From an uncultured Pseudomonadota bacterium (GTDB lineage: Bacteria; Myxococcota_A; UBA796; GCA-2862545), in contig CAIOSP010000200.1 in the NCBI GenBank assembly GCA_903861005.1, positions 21,782-85,781 on the forward strand: DNA of 64,000 nucleotides, read 5' to 3'. A program made the translations under genes and the position numbers. Of this stretch, positions 58,446 to 64,000 are shown piece by piece (within the stretch, counting starts at the first letter, position 1; each line of letters opens with the position of its first letter). A model generated the notes under the pieces. It saw only the letters and a program-made list of their open reading frames with translations, had not been told where the DNA came from and did not search any database.

Positions 58446-59480
58446 ATGACGCTGACCAGCCTGTTGTTCTCGCTCGCCCTGGCTCAGTCCGAGCCCGTCC
58501 CCGCGGACGCCGCCGCGGTCCCCGCCGCCGCCGAGGCCGCGACGGACACCGACGCCGCGGCGGTGACGCTGCCGGCGGACCCGAAGGGCCTGCGCGACGC
58601 GGTGCGCCTGGAGCTCAAGGCGAGCGGCACACCCGACGCGGAGCTGGAGGGCGAGGTCGAACGCATCGCCGTGCGCATCGAGCTCGAGCGCTCGCTCACG
58701 CCGATGATCGGCGACGTGGCGCTGCGCGACGGCCTCGCCACGCTGCACCTCGGCACCGACTACCAGTTCCTGCCGTCCGATCAGGCGGCCAAGATCATCG
58801 TCGCGTGGGGCAACCCGCCACCGTCGCAGCCGCCGCTCGGCATGATCCTCACCGCGGGCGCGTCGCCGTTCACGGACACCTGGGCGGTGATCCTCGACTA
58901 CGACGACCAGGGTCACGTGGACGACGCCGAGGCCTCGTCGATGGACTTCGACGCGCTGCTCAAGGACATGCAGCAGGGCACCAAGGACGCCAACTCAGGC
59001 CGTCAGGCCGCCGGCTACGACGCGCTCGAGCTGGTCGGCTGGGCGGAGCCGCCGCACTACGACGCCGTCGCCAAGAAGCTCTACTGGGCGCAGCAGCTCA
59101 AGTCCTCCACCGGCGGCGAGTCGCTGAACTACGACATCCGCGTGCTCGGTCGCCGCGGCGTCCTGTCGCTGTCCGCGGTGTCGGACATCTCCGCGCTGCC
59201 GGAGGTGAAGGCCGGGATGAGCGCGCTGCTGCCGCTCGTCGACTTCAACCCGGGCGAGTCCTACTCGGACTTCGACCCGTCGACCGACAAGCTCGCCGCG
59301 GTGGGCATCGGCGCCCTGATCGCGGGCGGCCTCGCCACCAAGGCGGGCCTGTTCAAGATGCTGTTCGTCGGCCTGCTCGCCGCCAAGAAGTTCGTCGTGC
59401 TCGGCATCGCAGGCGCGATCGCCGCGTTCAACAAGTGGCGCGGCGTGAAGTCCGACGATCCGAAGCCCCCCATCGGCTGA
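58446..59480 (+). CDS. DUF2167-family membrane-anchored protein
   Basis: This 344-aa protein has a signal peptide (LFSLALAQS) and an Ala-rich linker to about residue 45. The DUF2167 globular domain follows: GDVALRDGLATLHLGTDYQFL, AVILDYDDQGHVDDAEA, LVGWAEPPHYDAVAKKLYWAQQL. The C-terminal ~75 residues hold two hydrophobic helices (VGIGALIAGGLATKAGLF and MLFVGLLAAKKFVVLGIAGAIAAF) as a membrane anchor. The family occurs widely in Proteobacteria without assigned function. GGGAA precedes the ATG, 25 bases after the M50 gene. Confidence 0.88.
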   Translation: MTLTSLLFSLALAQSEPVPADAAAVPAAAEAATDTDAAAVTLPADPKGLRDAVRLELKASGTPDAELEGEVERIAVRIELERSLTPMIGDVALRDGLATLHLGTDYQFLPSDQAAKIIVAWGNPPPSQPPLGMILTAGASPFTDTWAVILDYDDQGHVDDAEASSMDFDALLKDMQQGTKDANSGRQAAGYDALELVGWAEPPHYDAVAKKLYWAQQLKSSTGGESLNYDIRVLGRRGVLSLSAVSDISALPEVKAGMSALLPLVDFNPGESYSDFDPSTDKLAAVGIGALIAGGLATKAGLFKMLFVGLLAAKKFVVLGIAGAIAAFNKWRGVKSDDPKPPIG

Positions 59481-59483
59481 CGG

Positions 59484-60497
59484 TCAGGGCGCGGTGCAGC
59501 CGTTCCCGGGGGCGCCGGCGACGATCAAGTGCACCTCCGTCGTGGCGCCCGCGTACTCCACCTTGACCGTGGCCGAACCCGGGCACACCGGCGTGAGGAA
59601 GGTCCCTGTGTCGGGCCCGAACACCTCCTCGGTGGGGGTGGTCGGCACGAGCACGCCGTCGTCACCGGCGATGACCGACCACGTGGGGCGGTCTGCCTGA
59701 CGCGGCATCACGCGGCGCCCGCCGTCGTCGTACAGCCGCAGCGAGCCGATGATCGTGGGCCCCGCGGCGGTGACGACGCCCGCGTCCTCGGTGTGGGTGC
59801 TGTCGAACACGACGGACAGCGTCAGCGGCGCGTCGGCCGCGAGCAGCCGAACCGGGAAGTTCGTGTCCTGCCCACCGGTCAGCGACACGTCGCCAGGCGA
59901 GGCGCCGTCCCAGGTCAGGTACGCGCCGTTGGCGTAGGTCTCGAAGGGAGCGACCGTGAGCGCCGCCGTGTCCCCGCCAAAGTCGAACAGGCCGGTGCCT
60001 GTCAGGCGGTTGCCCGCCGCGTCGAACAGGCGACCATTCAGGCCCAGGCGGCCGTAGGGAAGCAGCGCGAACACGGTCTCGTCCGGCTCACCGTAGGACA
60101 CGATGGTGTCGGCCCAAGGGTAGAGCTCCGCGTGATCGAGGGCTGCGGCGGTCAGGTCGACCTGATCCTTGGTGCCGTCGGCCGAGGTGACCTCGAGCGT
60201 GGCGGTGCCCTCCGCGAGCGCGACCACGGTGACGCGCATGCCCTCGCCGACGATGTCAAAGGCGTCGCCGTCAATGATCTCAGCCGAGAGCGTGCCCGGG
60301 CCGTTGTCTGAGCCGTCCCGCACTTCGATCGTCAGGTCGGCGCCGACCGCGACGGACCGGTTGAGCGCGGTCGGCGTCGGGAGCGCGTCGGCCGAGAGCG
60401 TGGTGTCGTAGAACGTGAAGTTGCCGGACTGACCTGTCGTCCCGCACGCCGCGCCGAGCGCGAGGGCGGCGGCCACGCCCGCGATGCGCATATCCAT
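59484..60497 (-). CDS. Lipoprotein of unknown function, 337 aa
   Basis: ATG 60497, with GGAGGAGGAAC upstream, is a convincing start. The lipobox is GAA-C at residues 15-18. The mature protein is beta-rich throughout, with two or three Ig-like or Ca-binding-like modules suggested by repeats of TVVALAEGTATLEVTSADG and the later counterpart PGSATVKVEYAGATTEVHL. These look like bacterial Ig-like strands. No catalytic motif is seen. It converges on the DUF2167 gene (three bases between) and diverges from the RNA methyltransferase gene. Confidence 0.75.
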   Translation of the reverse strand: MDMRIAGVAAALALGAACGTTGQSGNFTFYDTTLSADALPTPTALNRSVAVGADLTIEVRDGSDNGPGTLSAEIIDGDAFDIVGEGMRVTVVALAEGTATLEVTSADGTKDQVDLTAAALDHAELYPWADTIVSYGEPDETVFALLPYGRLGLNGRLFDAAGNRLTGTGLFDFGGDTAALTVAPFETYANGAYLTWDGASPGDVSLTGGQDTNFPVRLLAADAPLTLSVVFDSTHTEDAGVVTAAGPTIIGSLRLYDDGGRRVMPRQADRPTWSVIAGDDGVLVPTTPTEEVFGPDTGTFLTPVCPGSATVKVEYAGATTEVHLIVAGAPGNGCTAP

Positions 60498-60597
60498 GGT
60501 GTGTTCCTCCTCCATCAACTTGCCCGGCTTCGACGTCCGGCGCGACAAGGAACTTCAATGCGTTGCCCCGCGAGCGGCGCCGAAGCATGACCGGCCC

Positions 60598-61542
60598 ATG
60601 ACTGACGCGATCCCTCCCCGACTCCGCGAGCGCTGGCGCACCATCTGGCCGGCTGACCAGGCCGACGCCCTGCTTGCGACCTTCGCTACGCCCAAGGACA
60701 CCACGTTCCGCGTGAGCTCGCTGCGCGCCCCGCAGGCCGACACGCTGGAGGCGCTGCGGGCGCTGGGCTTCGACCCACAGCCGGTCGCCGGCACCACCGA
60801 CGGCTTCTCGCTACCCCCGTCCGACCGCGACGCGCTGGTGCGGGCGGCGCCCGTGATCGACGGCCGCGCCTACCTGCAGGACCCGGCGAGCTGGGTGCCG
60901 GTCCACCTGCTCGACCCGCAGCCCGGCGAGGAGATCCTGGACCTGTGCGCCGCCCCCGGGGGCAAGTCGCTCCAGATCGCCGACCGCATGCAGAACCGCG
61001 GCCGCCTCGCGTGCGTGGAGGCCATCCGCGACCGCTTCTTCCGCATGAAGTCCAACCTGGACCGCGGCGGCGTGAAGATCGCGGCGCTGTACATGAAGGA
61101 CGGCCGCCACGTCGGCGGCGCGGTGCCTGCGCGCTTCGACCGCGTGATGCTCGACGCGCCCTGCTCGTCCGAGGCCGGCGTCGAGGCCGACAACCCCGAC
61201 ACCTGGAAGCACTGGTCGGAGCGCAAGCTCGCCGAGTGCTCCCGCAAGCAGCACGGCCTGATCCGCTCGGCGTGGACCGCGCTCAAGCCCGGCGGCACCA
61301 TGGTCTACGCGACCTGCACGTTCGCCCCCGAGGAGGACGAGCTGGTGATCGATGGCCTGCTTCGTGAGCGCGATGACGTCGAGGTGCTGGAGGCGCGCTG
61401 GCCATGGACCGCGACTCAGCCGGGGCTCACGTCCTGGGACGGTGAGGCGCTCGACCCGCGCCTCACCCGAACGCTGCGTGTGCTCCCCGGGCCCCAGTAC
61501 GGCGGGTTCTTCTGCGCGCTGCTGCGTAAGTCCGACGACTGA
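60598..61542 (+). CDS. RsmB/RsmF-like (NOL1/NOP2/Sun) RNA m5C methyltransferase
   Basis: ATG 60598 gives 314 aa. The SAM-binding motif LDLCAAPGGKSLQ is at 115-127. The two catalytic cysteines are C189 in MLDAPCSS (releases the product) and C240 in YATCTF (attacks the base). The N-terminal ~100 residues are a compact RNA-binding region, shorter than in RsmB, and the C-terminal PUA domain of RsmF is absent. It methylates cytosine C5 in rRNA or tRNA; the target is not assigned. A strong hairpin follows the stop codon after one base. Confidence 0.88.
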   Translation: MTDAIPPRLRERWRTIWPADQADALLATFATPKDTTFRVSSLRAPQADTLEALRALGFDPQPVAGTTDGFSLPPSDRDALVRAAPVIDGRAYLQDPASWVPVHLLDPQPGEEILDLCAAPGGKSLQIADRMQNRGRLACVEAIRDRFFRMKSNLDRGGVKIAALYMKDGRHVGGAVPARFDRVMLDAPCSSEAGVEADNPDTWKHWSERKLAECSRKQHGLIRSAWTALKPGGTMVYATCTFAPEEDELVIDGLLRERDDVEVLEARWPWTATQPGLTSWDGEALDPRLTRTLRVLPGPQYGGFFCALLRKSDD

Positions 61543-61543
61543 T

Positions 61544-61567
61544 CCGCCTGGGCAAGCGCCCGGGCGG
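61544..61567 (+). terminator. GC hairpin directly after the m5C methyltransferase gene
   Basis: A 10-pair stem, CCGCCTGGGC (61544-61553) with GCCCGGGCGG (61558-61567) including one T-G wobble, has a 4-base loop AAGC. It begins right behind the stop codon at 61540-61542. It has no T-run, like the thrS and 18959 hairpins. Confidence 0.5.
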
Positions 61568-61620
61568 CTCAGTCGGGAGCGCTTCGTGACCGGCGCGAGG
61601 TCGCGTCGCCTGGCGCCCGC

Positions 61621-62502
61621 TCAGCCCCCTGCGAGGATCCGATCGAGGGCGCCCTGAATCGAGAGCGCCGGAGTCCAACCTGAGGCGCGCAGCCTCGTCG
61701 CGTCCCCGTACAGCGCGCGGGGATCACCGGGGCGCTCCGTGTAGCGTGCGCGCAGCAGCGCTGGATCCGCCCCAAGCCGCGACGCCAGGTGCGCGACCAG
61801 CGCATCGATCACGGTGGGGACGCCCGCGCACACGTTGATCGGGCCCGTGATGTCCGACAGCGCGACGTGCGCGAGCGCGTCACCCACGTCGCTCGCGTGC
61901 AGGAAGTCACGCGCGGCCATGCCGTCCACCGCGATCACGGGCTGCGCGCCGCGAAGCACGTCGATCAGGGTCGGCACCAGCTTGCGGGGCGGCTCCCCTG
62001 CGCCGATCGGCAAGAACACCCGAGCCCACGCCGACGCCACGCCGTGCGCGTCCGCGATCGACTCGGTGCTCTGCCGCGCGCGATCCTTGGCGACCCCGTA
62101 GGGCGTCGCAGGCGCGAGCGGCGTGCTCTCCTCCACGCAGCACGGCGCCGACCAGTCGTACTCAGCGCAGGTTCCGACTCCGACCACGCGCGCGCCGCCC
62201 GCGCGACAGAAGGCCAGGACCAGCCGCTCGGTCGCCTCCACCCACGCGTCGTTGAGCGGCGAGGTCCAGAACGCCCCGTGCTCCGTCACCCACGCGAGGT
62301 GCAGCAGCGTCTCAGCGCCGCTGTCGGCGATGGCTGCGGTCAGGTCCGCGTCCGCGAGCAGGTCGGCCTCGATCGACGTCACGCCCTGGCGGGCCGGGTG
62401 GGCGCTGCGACCGATCGCCACCACCTCAGCGCAGCGCGCCCGCAGCGCGTCGACGACGTGCCGCCCGAGGAAGCCCGTGGCGCCGGTGACGAGCACCCGC
62501 AT
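61621..62502 (-). CDS. NDP-sugar epimerase/reductase (extended SDR)
   Basis: ATG 62502 overlaps the stop of the C-methyltransferase gene (ATGA). This 293-aa protein has the nucleotide-binding VTGATGFLG at 4-12 and the catalytic Y-G-V-A-K (in TPYGVAKD, about 140). The Thr/Cys-rich region GVGTCAEYDW is at the position of the catalytic Ser/Thr. In a cluster with an RfbC-type 3,5-epimerase and a TylCIII-like C-methyltransferase, it is probably a 4-ketoreductase or 4-epimerase in the making of a branched or 6-deoxy sugar. It is the last gene of the cluster on the minus strand. Confidence 0.85.
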   Translation of the reverse strand: MRVLVTGATGFLGRHVVDALRARCAEVVAIGRSAHPARQGVTSIEADLLADADLTAAIADSGAETLLHLAWVTEHGAFWTSPLNDAWVEATERLVLAFCRAGGARVVGVGTCAEYDWSAPCCVEESTPLAPATPYGVAKDRARQSTESIADAHGVASAWARVFLPIGAGEPPRKLVPTLIDVLRGAQPVIAVDGMAARDFLHASDVGDALAHVALSDITGPINVCAGVPTVIDALVAHLASRLGADPALLRARYTERPGDPRALYGDATRLRASGWTPALSIQGALDRILAGG

Positions 62503-63746
62503 CAGGCGGCGCCGCCGTCCCACTCCTGGAGCGAGGGCACCGCCACGACAAAGCGGGCGCCCCACGCCCCCGCGTAGCTGAGCTGCGACGCGATCTCGTC
62601 GCGGAGGTTCCACGGCAGGATCAGGATCCGGTCCGGACGGTCCGCCTTGAGGTGGTCCTCGTCGAACACGGGGATGCGGTTCCCGGGCAGGTAGCCGCCC
62701 GCCTTCGCCGGGTTGCGATCGATCACGTACGCGAGCAGGTCCGCGCGCACGCCTGCGAAGTTCAGCAGCGTGTTGCCCTTGGCGGCGGCGCCGTAGCCCG
62801 CCACGCGCACCCCCTTTCGCTTGCAGTCGATCAGGTACGCGTTGAGGTCGTCCTTGATGCGCTCGGCGTCCGCCTGGAGCGTGCCGTAGAAAGCGGCGCC
62901 GCGCATGCCCGCCGCCTCCTCCACCGCGAGCATCGCCGCCACCGCAGGCTCGACCGCGCGCGCGCCGGAGTCCGTGCGCTGCGCGTGCAGACGCAGGCTG
63001 CCGCCGTGCGTCGGGAGCTCCTCCACATCAAACACCGTGAGGCCGTGCCGCGCGAACAGCGGCACCACCGTTGTCAGCGACAGGTAAGAGTAGTGCTCGT
63101 GGTAGATCGTGTCGAACTGCTTGCCCTCGACCAGCTTGAGCAGGTGCGGGAACTCGAACGTCGCCACGCCGTCCGGCCGCAGCGCCGCCGCGAAGCCGGC
63201 GACGAAGTCGTGCAGATCGGGGACGTGCGCAAGCACGTTGTTGGCGACGAACAGGCTGACGGCGCCACGCTGCGCGACCAAGGTGCGCGCGAGGGCCACG
63301 CCGAAGAACTCCTCGACGATCTCCAGGCCCTTGGTGCGCGCCGCGCGCGCGGTAGCGGCGGTCGGCTCCACGCCCAGGCACGGCACGCCGCGCCGTTGGA
63401 AGTACTGCAGCAGGTAGCCGTCGTTCGCCGCGACCTCGACGACCAGGTCGTTCGGCCCGAGCGCGTAGCGCGAATTCATCGCGATCACGTAGCGCTCGGC
63501 GTGCGCCAGCCACGACGCCGAGAAGGAACTGAAGTACGCGTAGTCCGCGGTGAACAGCGCCTCCCGCCCGGCGTAGTCGTGCGTCTGCACCAGCCAACAC
63601 GCTTCACACACCGCCACGCGCAGCGGGAAGAAGGTCTCCGGCGCGTCGAGCTGCGCCGCCGACAGGTAGGCGTTGGACGGGGGCGCCGTGCCCAAATCCA
63701 GGAACGTCAGGCTCGGCACGCGCCCACAGTGACGGCAGACGTTCAT
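62502..63746 (-). CDS. TylCIII-like sugar C-methyltransferase
   Basis: This 414-aa protein has the three-part layout of NDP-4-keto-6-deoxyhexose 3-C-methyltransferases. An N-terminal zinc domain has two Cys pairs (CRHCG at 4-8, CEACW near 47-51). A central SAM domain contains VVEVAANDGYLLQYF and GVEPTA. The C-terminal domain has GYGAAAKGNTLLN. Tyr and His residues in DTIYHEHYSYLS probably form the active site. It adds a methyl group to C3 of a 4-keto sugar. It overlaps both neighbours by four bases, supporting a dedicated sugar-branching operon for surface polysaccharide or glycosylated product. Confidence 0.9.
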   Translation of the reverse strand: MNVCRHCGRVPSLTFLDLGTAPPSNAYLSAAQLDAPETFFPLRVAVCEACWLVQTHDYAGREALFTADYAYFSSFSASWLAHAERYVIAMNSRYALGPNDLVVEVAANDGYLLQYFQRRGVPCLGVEPTAATARAARTKGLEIVEEFFGVALARTLVAQRGAVSLFVANNVLAHVPDLHDFVAGFAAALRPDGVATFEFPHLLKLVEGKQFDTIYHEHYSYLSLTTVVPLFARHGLTVFDVEELPTHGGSLRLHAQRTDSGARAVEPAVAAMLAVEEAAGMRGAAFYGTLQADAERIKDDLNAYLIDCKRKGVRVAGYGAAAKGNTLLNFAGVRADLLAYVIDRNPAKAGGYLPGNRIPVFDEDHLKADRPDRILILPWNLRDEIASQLSYAGAWGARFVVAVPSLQEWDGGAA

Positions 63747-64000
63747 GGCGTCATTCCCACAAAGCTACGGGTGATCGGAGGATGCGACTGGTCACGCGCG
63801 GAGAGCTCGACCACCGGCAACGGCCACGCGACCGCGATCGCCGGATCGAGCGGGTGCAGGCCGCCCTCGTCGTCCGCGCGGTAGCCAAACGAGTGCACGT
63901 AGATCAGCTCGACGTCCTCCGTGAGCGTCTGGATCCCGTGCGCGCAGCCCTCGGGGATGAGCATCGACGTGGCGTTGTCGTCCGACAGGATCTCGGCGTG
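63743..64000 (-). CDS. dTDP-4-dehydrorhamnose 3,5-epimerase (RfbC)-like protein, C-terminal part
   Basis: The right window edge cuts off the 5' end; the frame is open to the edge and reads HAEILSDDNATSMLIPEG before the visible ATG codon. The fragment has the RfbC motif IPEGCAHGIQTL, in which the His lies in the cupin core, then IYVHSFGYR and the LHPLDPAIAVAWPLP C-terminal block. RfbC epimerises C3 and C5 of dTDP-4-keto-6-deoxyglucose. Together with the C-methyltransferase it indicates a branched 6-deoxyhexose. ATGA overlap with the downstream methyltransferase gene. Confidence 0.88.
   Translation of the reverse strand, partial: HAEILSDDNATSMLIPEGCAHGIQTLTEDVELIYVHSFGYRADDEGGLHPLDPAIAVAWPLPVVELSARDQSHPPITRSFVGMTP

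Noticed and set aside
1..64000. tRNA or rRNA genes, CRISPR arrays, insertion sequences, phage or attachment sites
   Set aside because: Gaps between genes were scanned by eye for tRNA T-loop patterns, direct repeats with spacers and transposase motifs; none was found.

Overview
The window is high-GC DNA (roughly 70% by eye) packed with genes on both strands. No gene-free gap exceeds about 270 bases, and I saw no tRNA, rRNA, insertion sequence, phage or CRISPR. The gene content points to a Myxococcota-like (former deltaproteobacterial) Gram-negative. It has about eleven predicted lipoproteins, a Hanks-type Ser/Thr kinase next to an FHA protein, a thrombospondin-type-3 repeat lipoprotein, a Cys-rich CGDG-type repeat in a secreted amidase, acidic Asp-Thr-Asp linkers in secreted proteins, and frequent GTG/TTG starts. 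This assignment is inferred from gene content; no marker gene settles it.

Layout. 1-6.6 kb: end of a steroid-reductase-like membrane enzyme, a hypothetical, a CAP-domain lipoprotein, an RlmI-like rRNA methyltransferase coupled to an AstE/AspA-like hydrolase, a lipoprotein, and a flavin-halogenase-like monooxygenase. 6.6-11.5 kb (minus strand): a probable operon of a 51-residue protein, a membrane-anchored unknown, TcdA, and an ABC exporter (ATPase plus two permeases). 11.5-21.4 kb: aldehyde dehydrogenase, GT-C-like membrane protein, a lipoprotein with an S74-type chaperone domain, GNAT, an RluE-like pseudouridine synthase, an esterase, a lipoprotein, an SDR epimerase, a methyltransferase and a VOC protein. 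21.4-26.6 kb: a methyltransferase, a one-chain acetate kinase/PduL phosphotransacylase fusion, and a GH31 lipoprotein. 26.7-32.3 kb (minus strand): Ser/Thr kinase, FHA-winged-helix protein, OmpA-like protein, LysM/FecR-like protein and a barrel-like protein, forming an apparent envelope-signalling operon. 32.6-50.4 kb: an HExxH/Cys-cluster fusion, a multidomain amidase lipoprotein, MtgA, a CehA/McbA-type metallohydrolase lipoprotein coupled to a barrel-like protein and a GT-C-like protein, ThrRS without a TGS domain, PEBP and TSP3 lipoproteins, a sulfatase, a TolC homologue and a SEC59/dolichol-kinase-like protein.

50.5-57.7 kb holds the most striking unit. It is a complete histidine operon, hisL-hisG-[hisC::HAD]-hisB-hisH-hisF-[hisA::hisI::hisE]-hisD. 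Seven structural genes encode all ten pathway steps. Upstream is a 22-residue leader peptide with six His codons, four of them consecutive, followed by three RNA segments that can form two mutually exclusive hairpins. This is the signature of ribosome-stalling attenuation. The rest contains an M50 protease, a DUF2167 protein, a lipoprotein, an m5C RNA methyltransferase and, on the minus strand at the right edge, a deoxysugar cluster (RfbC-like epimerase, TylCIII-like C-methyltransferase, NDP-sugar epimerase/reductase).

Several 3' ends carry strong GC hairpins with no T-run (18959, 42464, 61544). The putative his attenuator hairpin has the same build.
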